Below are positions 1-51,675 of a DNA stretch of 64,000 nt, in pieces (the first letter of the stretch is position 1; every line of letters starts with the position of its first letter). The notes below the pieces were generated by a model. That model saw only the letters and a program-made list of their open reading frames with translations, was not told the origin of the DNA and did not search any database. The stretch is from Diphasiastrum complanatum (taxonomy: Eukaryota > Streptophyta > Lycopodiopsida > Lycopodiales > Lycopodiaceae), in assembly GCA_029204225.1 (NCBI GenBank), contig CM055106.1:40504368-40568367 (forward strand). Reading direction: 5' to 3'. Made by a program: the position numbers and the translations under genes.

Positions 1-357
1 TTGTATGCTTGAATTTTGCTCTCTTTCTCTCTCTAACTAGAGTAGAGGATTATGCTAATGCATTAAATTCTTGTACTTCTTCTCTTTTGATATTTAATGC
101 AATCATTCTTTGATTATTAGCATGCTAAATTGTGCTTTGGTCATAAATACTAGAACTAGATCTTGATACTCAATCTAGAATCAATTTATGTGCTAAACAC
201 AAAGCTTAACAAGATCATTCACACTTGAGGATCATTCCCCACACATGTGAACTTGCTAAAATTTTATCAATAGCCAACAATGGATAAATCTTCATTTTAA
301 TCACAAGATGAAGATATGTATCTTAGAATCCTCTTGGCCATCTTCCAATGATGGATC
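1..357 (-). other. Possible 3' LTR piece of the left copia element
   Basis: No coding sequence. Read on minus, the reverse-transcriptase remnant breaks off near 300 at a HWKMAKRIL-like stretch, and the DNA then becomes AT-rich and non-coding up to the window edge. A minus-strand TGTGGGGAATGATCC start near 244 could be the start of a 3' LTR, which would mean the RNase H domain was deleted. The LTR assignment is inference; no partner LTR is in the window. Confidence 0.3.
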
Positions 358-1357
358 TTAGTATCTTGCATAAAATTGACTCAATTTGTGCACACAAAAA
401 CTCAAATCGGGCCCAGTGATGGTAAGCCAAATTAAGAAGCCTATAAGACTCCTAAAAAGTGTGATGTCCTCGAAGGATCTTTCATCACCTTTATTAGGAT
501 CTTTTACAATTTGCTCCGTTGGAAGTTCTATGCTCTCAGAATTTTCCTTATGGAATTTTTTCAACATAGCAAGAGCATATCTAGATTGACATATCAAAAC
601 ATAATATTCATGAAAGTCAATCTCTAGTCCTAGTATGTTATGGATCTCTCCTAGATCTTGCATTTTAAACTCATTTCCAAGTGCTAGCTTAGTTTTTTCA
701 ACTAGCTTGATACAACTTCCACAAAAAATAATGTCCAACATAGATTAGAAGAATGACAATATTACTATCAACAAGCTTTAAATACATGGAAGGATCATAG
801 TCACTAAGGACAAATCCTAGTGAGATAAGAAAAGTATTGAGTCTTGAATACCATGATCTTGGTGTTTGCTTTAGTCCATAAAGACTTTTGAAGAGCAAGC
901 ACACTTTGGACTCATCCTTGATGAATCCTTGAGGATGTTCCATATAGATTTCCTCCTCAAGATAACCATTTAAAAAATAATTGGATACATCTAATTGGAA
1001 CACCTTCTATTTGAAAAAACAAGCAAGAGAGATAAGAATTCTTATTGTCACCATCTTTGCAACAGGTGCAAAGGTCTTTTCATAGTCAAGGCCATGGATT
1101 TGAGCAAATCCTTTGGCACATAATCTTGCCTTGAACTTGTTGATGGTGCCATCATGATTGTGTTTGATTCAAAATACCCACTTGCAACCAATCACATGCT
1201 TGTTGGATGGTGGATCCACAAGCTCCCAAGTATTGTTGGTGATCAATGCATCATACTCTTGCTTCATGGCATCATACCACTCCTTGGTATTGAGTGCCTC
1301 TTGTACATTCTTTGGCACTTCATGCGAAACAAAAAAAAACATAATTAGTGGAATCAA
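358..1357 (-). pseudogene. copia reverse transcriptase remnant
   Basis: Three frame-shifted pieces are visible: NTWELVDPPSNKHVIGCKW near 1,230, FQLDVSNYFLNGYLEEEIYM with LYGLKQTPRSWY at 698-1,003, and MQDLGEIHNILGLEIDF with ITGPDLSFCVHKLSQF at 358-741. The catalytic YVDD is damaged (LLIYVGHYF, near 730). RNase H is not found downstream. Confidence 0.8.
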
Positions 1358-1965
1358 GACTCCTCTTCAATTCTCGACCCCATCACATCATAATTGTCTT
1401 CAATAGCAATAGTTGGTGATGCATCTATAGATGACTTGATCTCGGCCCCTTCAAATGATGAATGTTGATCTTCATGGAAAATAACATCTCTACTTTCAAT
1501 CACAAAGAGAAGTAGAGAGAACAAAGACTCTATAAGCCTTTTTGGTGGATGAGTATCCAACCATGATCCCTTTGCATGAAGTAAGATAATCCTTCTTCCT
1601 TGTTTCCAAGGGAATATGGGCAAAGCATATGCATCCAAAAATTGTAAGGTGATCAACCTTAGGCTTCTTCAAATATAAGATCTCATATGGTGACTTCCTC
1701 CAAGAGCTATATGTGGGAGTCCATTGCAAAGATAATTTGCACAACTTATAGCTTCTCTCCAAAAGTCTTTTGGAAAAGATGCCTCAATCCTCATGGCTTT
1801 TGCACATTCACATAAGGATCTATTCTTTCTCTCAGCCACTCCATTTTGAGATGGAGAGTAGGCACAAGAGAACTCCCTTATGCCTTCAAGCTCACAATAG
1901 TCATGGAATTTATTGGAGATATACTCTCCACCTTCATCACATCTAAAAGCTTTAATATTTAATCT

Positions 1966-2883
1966 TTAATGAGAATTGCTTTCAATATAAGCTTTGAAAA
2001 TAAGAAAATGATCAAACACCACAGATTTAGAAGAAAAATAATATATCCAAGTGAATCTTGTGAAATAACCAATAAAAGTAACAAAACAAGTGGCTCTTCC
2101 TTTTCTCATAAATGATGAGAAATGAACATCTGAGTGGATCAAATCCAAAGGATCATTAGTCTTGATAGAATATCTTGTAAATGGCTTTTTGTGAGATTCA
2201 GCAATAACACAAGCCTCACATGGCTTGATCTCCTTGGAAAATGACTTTGGCAAGCCAATAACTTTGGCTTCTTTGATCATAGAGAGCATGGATTTGTATT
2301 TGGGATGTCCCAACCTCCTATGCCATAAATCCTCCATAGATAGCTTGTTCACAAGAGCAACATTACAAGCATTTACACATTCTCTTGGATCTAGTTTATA
2401 GATGCCTCCAAATCTAGATCCTAGTGCAAGTATCTCATCATTCTTTTTGATAGTACAAGTATCAACATTGAATTTCACATCAAGGCCATTTTCAAGCAAT
2501 TGGCCAACACTAATAAGATTCTTTGTAAGATTAGGTACAAAAAGTACTTTACTAAGAGAAAGGACTTTAGAATATATTCCCAATTCCTTCAATAGGACAT
2601 TCATAATCATTTGCAGTGTATATTGATTTCTTGGCTCTATCATAAGGTGCAATTGAAGAGAAAGAGTCCCTGGAGCTACACATATGTGAAGAGGCTCCAC
2701 TATCAATATACCACAATCCATCCTTCTTGAAAGGAGAGGATGAGAAGATAGAGACCATAAGAGATCCCTCTCCATCACTTGCAATAGTGTCTTCCTTCTC
2801 ATTGGTGATGTTGGCTTGCTTGAGTTGAGTCTCTTCTTGAAGCAATTGGTGGCATAATGGACTTCTTTCCACAATAAAAGCAC
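1966..2883 (-). pseudogene. copia protease-integrase remnant
   Basis: The protease motif IDSGASSHM is readable near 2,690 in one frame. The GAG-pre-integrase and zinc-binding HHCC part (HRRLGHPKYKSML, then CEACVIAESHKKPF) and the start of the integrase core (LIHSDVHFSS, then FIGYFTRF) are in another. The core ends abruptly at about 1,966 after a stop; the D-E remainder continues in scrambled frames to about 1,500. Confidence 0.8.
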
Positions 2884-3651
2884 TTGATCTTCTTTTTCTT
2901 GAGCTTAGATATAGAAGAACTTGAGGAGTCATCCTCCTCCTCGTCTTTGTCTTTGACTTTGGCTTTGTCCTTGCTTGAGGATTGTTGATATTGGCTCTTG
3001 CTCCTCCCTTTGTGCTTGTCCTTGACAAATAAAGCTTTGCCATCATTATGGTTGAGAGAAAGCTTGTCCTTCCTCAAGAGTTTGTACTCTTGTCTTGATT
3101 CTTCAGAAATAAGCACACTTTGAAGAGCCTCCAAGCTTGGTAGCTCCTCCTTAATAGCATAGGATTGGACAAGGTTGTCAAATTCATTTCGCAAGCCATT
3201 GAGAATGACTTGGACTAGATCACTTTGATTGATAGAATCACCAATGCATGCCTATGAATATCATTGACTCTCAAAACATAATTAGATGCACTCTCATCAC
3301 TCTTTTGACTACTTTCATGATTTAATTTCCAAGAGTGAGAAGCCTAGAGGTGTTCTTAGCCTCATAGATAGTCTTGAGACAATCTCAAGCTTCTTTGACT
3401 GTAGTGCAAGTCCCTATCTCCCTCAATATCTCATTAGAGACATTCATCTTAATGTAGTGGAGAGCCATCCTAGATATCTTGATGTATTTTTGAACCTCTT
3501 GAAGAACTTGAATCTCTTCTTCAAGGCCAAGAACAATGCCCATCACATCTTGAAGTATCAAGATGGACTCCATCCTCAACTTCCATATTGAATAATTGGA
3601 AGTGGACAATCTCTCACTTGGTTCCGACAAGAATGAACCCATTGAAGCCAT
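2799..3651 (-). pseudogene. copia gag remnant
   Basis: The start MASMGSFLSEPSERLSTSNY at 3,651 opens a copia-type gag. A break near 3,385 shifts it, and it resumes around 3,194 with LVQSYAIKEELPSLEALQS. A lysine-rich tract is followed by an IKCFYCGKK zinc knuckle near 2,880, whose second half is in another frame. The gag would coat genomic RNA in the particle; this copy cannot make it. Confidence 0.8.
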
Positions 3652-3908
3652 CTAACGTGAAATGATCTCAATTGATGAACAAAAAATGATGCTACACACT
3701 CATAAAAGGATCCAATGTGCTATCACCTCCTATGCAAGGTCTTGCAACAAACTATGAGATGATTTTCACTAGCTATTCCAATCTCTCAAAAACTAGATCT
3801 ATTCACATCCTCATCACTATACTCAATGCATTGTAAAGGCCTATAAAGAAATATATTTAATGTGTGAGTGATTTAATAAGTCATAGACTAGGAAGCACAT
3901 ATATATAG

Positions 3909-43333
<39,425 letters not shown>

Positions 43334-45930
43334 GAAAATCTGGTAATCACAATAGAGAACAATAGTTGTTTATGGTCTGTGATCCATTGCTAATCAATAT
43401 TGTTTGCCCTTAACAACGTACTAAAATCGTTAGATGTACAAATAGATCCTTGTTTGGTCCAAATTTTGATGCTGATTTTGCACAAGTTCAAGAAAAATTG
43501 TAGAATCCAACCTAGCACCGGGCAAACTTGCCATTGTTATACCGTGCAGAGAAGAAATGTGCATTTGTTTTGCAAAATGCGTTCAACTACTTTGATTTTA
43601 CTTTTTTCTTGGAAAAAAATGGACATATAGAGATAATTTGACTCTGGTTGCCTATCCTCCTGGAGTTCCTGAGAGAGTCATGAAAAAATGGAACTATTGG
43701 TACGACGGTAAGTTGCAAAAGTTTCCGATCGTTGATAGCTAACTAATTCTGAGTTCAGTTATGTATGGCACCGAAAGACTGTTTCAGATTAAAACGTGAT
43801 GTCAGGTATAAAGTACCTGGCAATAGAGCACGAGATCGATTGCAGAAAATTACAATCTGTCCAAAAGCTTTTTTGAAGTCTCAGAGCCTCTCAACTCTTA
43901 ACGCATCTAATGATATCTATGATAAAGACGCTTAGCTGGCAAATAATAGATCCAAGCTGCACTGCCTAAAATTAGTACGTCAAGAGCAGCTACAAAGAGA
44001 TTTGCAGAGAGCGATTTCCTTGGTTTACAAATTTGTGCAACTAGATTGTTTTTACTTGATGTTGTATATCCAAATGTCCGCCTGAGTGGAATCGGTGACT
44101 CTCAACAGAAGCAGATAGTGATAAAATGACGAAGAACTAGCCATCTCTTAATCTGCACTACACCGACTGTTATCCTGAGGAAGTAAGTTTGAGTCTTGCA
44201 TGTCGAGTAATGGTCGAGTAGTGTGCATATTCTGAAGTTAGGCTGAGCAGGGATTGTAATCAACCGCGTCAATTCTAACTAAGCTATTCTGACAGGCACA
44301 GGTCAAAAAAATAAGATCGGCAAGGAAGGATTTTACAGAACCTCTTGTCATTTGCATCTATAGGCGAGTCTTCACCTTTGCTAGATCTCAGAAAACAAAA
44401 CGTATCGTAGAGAATACATAACAAATTTCGACCTAGCTACTCGCTGTAGCTAATATCCACGGCACTTCTTTTTGTAATCACAAAGCACGCAACAAGATGA
44501 TCGTGATTAAAGATGAATGACTATCATCAGCAAGCAAGTCAACTGGGGCAACTAAAAGCCAAGTATGTACAGCAACTCATATTCCTTCCAGTAAACACAG
44601 GAACAATCTGATTAAACCAAGTCTTCACTTGCTTACTTTTGTAGGAAAGCTTGCCAAATTCTGATGCTGTTCCTTGTGCAAACGATCCTCAAGGAAGAGG
44701 CTGCCTGTGACTCACAAACACAATAGTGAGGAAGAATCGCGAGAATGGTCTTTGACAGTCGAGGAAAACAAATTATCATTCCAATTAGAAGAAAGTTCCA
44801 GGGTTTAAAGTTGGTAATTCATTAACTGGCTCTGCTAGTTTAGACACCGTCACACCACTGACCAAATTATCTTTTCTTAAGCATGATATATCACTAAATT
44901 CGAGATTATTTTATATATAAATTTTATTAACAGAAAGGTAAACCTTATATAAGAGCATACTAGACATGAAAAACCTTTTAGCTTTTTACCAGTTAACAGT
45001 CAAGCTTTCAGAACCACACTTTTCCGCAAATGACCTGCCCAAATCCGAATCATCTCTTTGATCTGTGTCTGTGTTGGGGCCTGCCTGCCATATCTCCTGA
45101 CTCCAGAGTAGGCTGGGACTCTCTGTGCCTTGTGTATGTAGCCAGTCGCCACTGCCTGGCTGGGTTCTGGAATCTCTAACTTCTTTTGGTTAGAAACGCA
45201 CGGCAATGTCATACATCAATCAATGATCAGATATCGCATGATCAAATGTACCTTCTCTTCTTTTTAAGTACCATGCTACTCCTAGCCATACGCATTCATC
45301 CTTCATGGCTCCATCACCCCATATACGCATCCATCCTTCATGGCTCCATCACCCCATACATGATGATGCTCCACATTCATATTTGGAACAAGCGCGATGG
45401 CTTCAACATAGTGCAATTTTCTAATCCTCAAAACAAAAAAATGGTTGCCACTTGAAATCCAAGGCTAGAGCACTAAAAATTGTCATTGATAATGTAACTT
45501 TGAAATCAGAATCATAAATTGTTGAACCTAGGCAGTAGAGTTACCTAAGAGTATTATTGTACATGCACAAGCTCAACCCCGCATGGTGCATACTTAACAT
45601 CTTACAGCATTGAGCTTTTTTTACTTGATGTAGAGTATATTTTTAAATCCATGCTACAACAGTTAGTTCTTGGTAAAATTAACTTAAGTCCATAATATGA
45701 AATTACAATATCCTAATTGGGTGTGTGACATGTGAGCTGAGCAAGCCAAGTACTAGGACCTCTTCCCTACCCTATAGATGTCCATACATCCAAAAGATTG
45801 GCACCACAAGATATGGCACCACAAGATATGCCAACTTTTTTTTGCTCCCATTTGTGTGGTCAATTACTTCTCTCTTTGCTTATGGGACATTGAACAACCC
45901 TCTCATGCAACAATGTCATCATCTCTCTCA
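43334..45930 (-). promoter_or_regulatory. AMS: Presumptive upstream region of the AMS-like gene
   Basis: About 2.6 kb lies between the start codon and the first CACTA-like unit. No TATA box at a sensible distance could be fixed. A 70-codon minus-strand frame at 45,000-45,212 (TGYIHKAQRVPAYSGVRRYG) has no recognised family. A direct repeat of CATCCTTCATGGCTCCATCA lies at ~45,296 and ~45,329. Function as promoter is inferred from position only. Confidence 0.35.
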
Positions 45931-47830
45931 CACCACAAGAGGACGGGCGATTACCAAGGCCTTCTTTTAGCATTTCTCTGAAAGATAGAGGGATATAAAG
46001 AGGGTTATAAATTCAGTAAGGGCCTTGGAACATACATCGGAATTTTGAAGCTAATTTGAGGGGTATACCGAGGCTGACCTTGGTATAAGCCTACCAAATT
46101 TAAACTTGTTTTTGAGACATATATAAAGAGGGTTATAAAGAGAGTCCATGTGGCTAAAGAGATTGATGAAAAAAAAAGGCCCATCGGTATAAACCATGGT
46201 ATAAAACAGAATGTAAATGGATCTCACTTTTGGAATTTGTTACCAATCAACGCATAATTCCATTTTCTATCAATATTGGTTTCCATATGCACAAGTGAAT
46301 AAAGAAATTTATGTATCACAAAAAAATGATGACCACAAATTGTGTACTCACATGCGTCAACTTCTTGTTTTCGATGTCAACTAGTCAATTAACAAAGTGT
46401 AATCGCATCTGTGAGCAATATGATTAATATTACAATGAGTTGAAATACATCGTCGTACTGTCTCACTTATTCATTTGGTGGTTCATCGTTATTATTTGCC
46501 GCATCATCATGCGACAAATCCGCCAAACCAAATGAGTCTATCACTAATTCTACCCAAATATCTCCTATAGCTTCATCATTAATAAGCTTATCTTCAAAAG
46601 CTAATGGCGACACTGACAACGAGTGAGATCGAGAAGGTGTGTCGTGTGTCGTCGATCCATCCGATGATTAATCATCACGCTCAACATCTGGCATTAGCTT
46701 GTGAAGCTTGCACATGATCATCCTCCGAAAATGTGTCATCAAATCCGTCATCAAGATCTTGTTCATGAGGTGCATCAGCTGGCAGCGCCATGTCCTTTTC
46801 ACGACATCTCTATCTTCAAAAATTCTTTTACTTCAAAGAGCGACTTGAATCGCGTACCGCAATCTCAGATCTGAATGATCAGGGTGAAAGACCACCTGTA
46901 ATTGATCGATGTTACTATAAATATTGACTCGTAGTTAGTATCCATAGCTATGTTACAGTTGCTTGGGTAATACTATACACAATATACATTTTTTGCAGTA
47001 CACTGAAAATCGAATGATTTTGACAATAAAAGAGCATAGACATCTTGAAGACATAGAAGAAATGTACGAAAAAAACAAATGTATTGCTTTGATCTGTCCA
47101 AAGCTTGGTAGAGTCAATGGCAAAATAACGGATCTTTGTATGTAGGCCTTTATTACAATCAAAGTTCTCGCCAGTTGCATTACTATACTATGACGGTTTT
47201 ACCGAGTACTGGAAATAGGGACATATGTAAATGGATCCCTTGGAAAATCACTATTTTGCAAAATCACTACTTTTCAAAAAAGACAAATTTCAGAATTTTG
47301 GGTAGTTGGATGCCAAATACATCGATGTTTGGACACTTATGACATCCAATTTAGCAGATAAAACATTGTGTCATTCAGTACACTATATATTTTTTGACAA
47401 GGCTTGGGAATATAACGGTGGGCAATCTTTGATAATTGTGTGACTTTAGAATGCAACAATTTTGAGTTGATTTTAGAATTTAGTGAAGGCCTCAGAATAG
47501 ACCTCAGAATAGTCCATGGAATACTGAATCTAATTTATTCAGGGCCTCAAAACAGACCTCGGAATACTGAGGCTAATGTGAGGGGTATACCGAGGCTCAG
47601 ACAGATTCTTGCAAATTTTAGAAAGGTTCATCGTTGCCATGGCATTTTTGAAGAGGGAAGAGGAGTGGGTGATGGTATCAAGGGACGTACCTACCGCCTT
47701 TGTCCTCTCTCTTGTTTGTTGATCCTTCCTCACCCTCTTTATCCTCCTCACTCTCCTTATCCTCGGCCTCACGTTTGAATGCTCCTGTTGCTCTTGCTTC
47801 TCTTGCTATTGCTCTTTGCTTCCTCCTCTT
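45931..47830 (-). mobile_element. CACTA-derived unit A, internally deleted
   Basis: The left end is CACCACAAGAGGACGGGCG, one mismatch from a CACTA terminal sequence. It is followed by subterminal repeats of the type GGTATACCGAGGCTGACC, a degenerate copy of the acidic and DUF4216-like transposase C-terminus found in unit B (46,370-47,140), and more subterminal repeats (CCTCAGAATAGACCTCAGAA). It ends CTCCTCTT exactly where unit B begins. Unit A and unit B are collinear over about 46,140-47,130 and 47,300-47,830. Confidence 0.6.
46370..47180 (-). pseudogene. Degenerate transposase C-terminus in unit A
   Basis: This DNA matches 54,510-55,270 in unit B with many substitutions and small indels. 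The frame corresponding to the acidic tail has stops, and the DUF4216 part is cut at about 47,130, where the two units diverge. Confidence 0.55.
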
Positions 47831-48136
47831 CACTACAAGAGGACAAGCGATTTCCAAGGCTTTTTTTGAGTGTTTCTTTGAGAGAGAGTTTTTAAAATGA
47901 GTCGCGTGGGGAGAAGAATGCTTGAGCCTCGAGTCCGGTATTTGGCCTCAGAATAAGCCTACCAAATTTGAACTTGGTTTTGAAACATTTATAGAGAGGG
48001 TTATAAATCCACTAGAAGGCCTCGGCAAATACATCGAAATATTGAATCTAGTTTGAGGGGTATACCGAGGGTGACCTTGGTATATGCCTACCAAATTTGA
48101 ACTTGTTTTTGAGACATTTATAGAGAGTGTCTAGGT

Positions 48137-49108
48137 TGTTGGATTTATTTCCTCTCTCAATTTAATCTGCCTCCATTCATGCTGCATATTTACTCGCGTT
48201 GTCGCGTAGTCTGCATATTAACATCCAAATTCTCACAGGCAATGAAAAGACGAAAAGCAAAGGCTGGCATCACACCCTCTTCACGCTCACCCCATGCAAT
48301 TACGCTAATAGATTGGACAACGGCTGCAGCCCCCCACGATCTCCTACAGACAGCACATCCACCCTGTACTTTCTTCATCTGCACACCTGTAACACTACCA
48401 TTTGCGTATTCATTAGTGAGAGAGAACGAAGAAGAGAAGCTTATCAGAGATAGACAAAAGTAGATGCTCTGCGCATTGATTCTTTATTTTGTCAGTAATA
48501 AGATTTCATTCCTTCACAGTTTGAATTAGCTTCATAGAGCACGCGGTTTCGTCCGCTATTGTCTTGTGCTCTACCACATTGTCGACATGTATATTTGATA
48601 TACTTAATCTGATAACAGCTTTTTGTTCTGCATTCAGATCTGTGTCAATAATATTATGCTTATCATTAGTCATGACTTTTCTAGTTGCTCAATTTGGTAT
48701 TCTGTTTTTAACATGACTAATATTTAGTCTTGTCTTTCGCGATAATTCGCGACTGATTATCAGTCGAGCACAGTCTAGCTCTTCGCGAATCATTCATGAC
48801 ACATAATTTGGCTTGCTATTTGCAACAAATTATTCTTCTGGCGCTTCATTTATTAATGTTTGGCTACGTAATCAAGAACGACCGTGATTGCCATCACTAA
48901 CGTTCTGTTCGTTCTGATAGGCGTAGTCATGCTTACGAAGAGAGTCGTATAGCTCATTCTACTTCGCACAAATACTTTCTGTTCGAGTTCGTTTCTCGTT
49001 TGCATTTCGTTTCTCGTTCGTGTTCGTCTTACCCCCTTTGAGCTAAATTTTTTCGTTTCTAACATATGACACCTTTCTCAACTCCCGTTCATCTCCCTCT
49101 CTCCATCA
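48137..49108 (+). repeat. 5' LTR of the 48-54 kb copia
   Basis: 972 bp, TGTTGGATTT...CTCTCCATCA, followed directly by the primer-binding site. TTTCGCGA-type short palindromes near 48,740-48,790 are shared with the partner LTR. Confidence 0.95.
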
Positions 49109-49244
49109 TGGTATCAGAGCTATTTTCATAGCTTGACTCTACTAGACGATAGAGTATTTGTTTTCTTGTTCTGTATTTTCAGCATCAGATTTTTATACTT
49201 AAGTCACTGATAGTTTTTCCTATCACTTAGATTAATTCCTCCAC

Positions 49245-50125
49245 ATGGATTCCCAAGGGAAAGCCAGTCCTATCATGGACAAGCTTGATGGAGCCAATTA
49301 CCATTTGTGGAAATTTAAGATGAAAACTGTACTAATGGCTAAAGAATTGTATGGCATTGTTACAGGTGCAGAAGGGAAACCCAATGCAGATGACTCAGCA
49401 ATCGCCAAATGGAAGCTGAAGGATGGAAAGGCTTTCGCGCTGATCATCCTCAACATCACGGATACCCAGATCAGCCATATATCCGAGACTCAGACATCGA
49501 AAGAAGTCTGGGACATCTTGAGCACACTATATGAAGTGCGAGATATAGCTTCAAGCTACATCTCAGGAAGAAATTCTACTCCCTCAAGATGACGGATGGT
49601 GATTCTCTGCAGAATCACATTAATCAGTTCAAGAACCTGCTAAGACAAATGGTCGTTGTCGAATCTGTCATTGACGATCAAGACACAGTGATGCAACTGC
49701 TTACAAGCTTGCCAAGGTCTTACGACAGCTGGATGATGATCATCACGACTCATCCAAAATTGACTCTTTCGAGAGTCGTTACTATGTTATTGCAGGAAGA
49801 CACGCGGAGGAACGAAGCCTCAAGTTCCTCAGCTGATTCTCACACCTTGTACGCCAACAAGAGCATGACAAAGCAGAAGAAGAAGAAGAAGAAAGGCCCA
49901 AAACAATCAAAGCCAGACCAGAAACCAACTCAACACAAGGAACAGTCGGATCCGCAGACAAAGAAGAAGCTGTTCTGTAGATACTGCAAACAAAACAACC
50001 ACGAAATACAAGACTGCCGAATACTTCAAGCGAAGAACAACAGCAAGGGGCAGTCGAATCAAGTGGCAAATGTAGATGTAGAAGCTCCACAGCCTATTCA
50101 AGAAGCAGGTCATGATGCCTTATGA
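49245..50125 (+). pseudogene. copia gag of the 48-54 kb element
   Basis: The start MDSQGKASPIMDKLDGANYH is followed by WKLKDGKAFALIILNITDTQ. A frameshift lies near 49,550-49,590 and the rest (MVVVESVIDDQDTVMQLLTS, a long Lys run, then LFCRYCKQNNHEIQDC zinc knuckle) is open to 50,125. The knuckle CX2CX4HX4C is intact. Confidence 0.92.
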
Positions 50126-51618
50126 CCAGCCATCAAGGAGCATCTGGCGACAGTTCTTGGTTCCTGGATTCCGGAGCCACTCAGCATATGACTAGCCTCA
50201 TTGGCTGTTTCGAGTCCTATATACCTTATAGTACCCAAAAATATGTCCACCTTGGTGACAATAGCACGCAGGCTATTAAAGGTGAAGGCACTATAAGATT
50301 AAGCTTTGCCAATGATCAGTCTAAGCTACTCTCTAAAGTCCTTTATGTACCAAATTTATCTATAAATCTGCTCTTTGTAAGCAGAATCACAGATCTAGGA
50401 CACAGAGTAGAATTCGAATGTGATCAGTGTAAAGTAGTTGATAGGACAGGCAAGATCCTAGCACTCGGAAAGAGACATGGATACTTGTACAAATTGAGTC
50501 ATTGCTTTTCTGCCTCTAGTCAGGCTCTCAGTACTTCAATTCATTCAAATAAAGGTTTACTTTGGCATTATAGACTTGGTCATTTCAATGATGTTGTTGT
50601 ACAACGAATGTCTAGACAATCTATTGTTATTGCTCTCGACTATCCTAGCGAAAGAGTCGAGTTACCCGTCTGTCAAGACTGTCAAGTTGGTAAACAGACT
50701 AGGAAACCTTTTAAATCAAGCCATCAACACATTGCTAGAGAATTGCTAGATGTTGTACATTCAGATATTTGTGGTCCGATGAAAAATCCTTCGCTGAAGA
50801 ATGCCAAGTATTTTATAACCTTTATTGATGAATTTTCCAGAAGGACCATGGTGTATTTTATAAAGAAGAAATCAGAAGCCTTCAACTGCTTCAGAATCTT
50901 CAAGGAGTGTGTAGAGAAGGAGACTGGAAGGACGATTAAGGCCCTCAGGTCAGACAACGGTGGAGAATATATCTCTATCAAGTTTAAGGAGTACTGCCAA
51001 AGCCAAGGCATTGAGAAGCAATTCATCACTCCTTACAGTCCTCAGTCTAATGGCTTAGCTGAGAGGAAGAACCGTACACTGGTTGAATCTGCCAAATGTA
51101 TACTATCGCAGGCATCGTTGCCTAAGAGATTCTAGGCTGAAGCTGTCTCCACTGCAGCTTACATCCAGAACAGATATTCAACCAAGGCCCTCTCAAACAA
51201 GACACCCCACGAGGTGTGGATAGGCTCTAAGCCTTCTTTGAAGAACCTAAGAGTGTTTGGGTGCATTGCCTACGCGGAGATCCCAAAAGACACGAGGAAG
51301 AAATTGGACTTCCAAGGTCTCAAGACCATCCTGATCAGATATACTTCATCTGATAATACTTATAAGCTATATGATCCCGATACCCAGCAAATCTTGTATA
51401 GTCGGGATACAGTCGTCATCGAGGATCAGTTCATCGACCTCAAAGGCAAGGATGTTGATCAAGAAGAACCCTCATCACCTGCCATTGACACGACAGTCCG
51501 AGCTTCTGGCTCAGGCGTATCTATTGTCGACCCACTTCGAGACAGCAAATCAGAGGAAGATGTTGCTGCTACACAGCAACAAATCCCAGGAGCGGCTCTT
51601 CAGTCGAAACCTCCTTGA
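50122..51618 (+). pseudogene. copia protease and integrase of the 48-54 kb element
   Basis: Protease has WFLDSGATQHMTS. Integrase has LWHYRLGHFNDVVVQRM, CQDCQVGKQTRKPF, VVHSDICGPMKNPS, FIDEFSRRTMVYF and RSDNGGEYISIKF with PQSNGLAERKNR, so the Asp-Asp-Glu triad is present. A single TAG at 51,133 follows KRF, where Trp is usual. The frame is then open again to a TGA at 51,616. Confidence 0.93.
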
Positions 51619-51675
51619 AGATCAAGCCGAGTGCGCACATAGCCCACAAGGTATACTCCTAAGTTTGCCTGTCTC

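Larger units (their letters stand above)
300..3651 (-). mobile_element. Degenerate Ty1/copia retrotransposon, minus strand, RNase H missing
   Basis: From right to left the element shows gag, zinc knuckle, protease, integrase and reverse transcriptase in copia order. All parts are interrupted by frameshifts and stops, and the RNase H part is absent. No 5' LTR or primer site is recognisable between the gag start (3,651) and the GA array (3,912). The gag resembles that of the element at 31-35 kb (same WKxRMES, LQDVM and TCTTxKEA segments), so the two belong to one family. It lies just beyond the last recognised AMS-like exon, probably inside a further intron. Confidence 0.85.

Noticed and set aside
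45000-45212. A 70-codon minus-strand frame upstream of the AMS-like gene as an additional first exon.
   Set aside because: Exon 1 already begins with a family-typical N-terminus, and this frame shows no match to the family. It could be 5' leader or unrelated.
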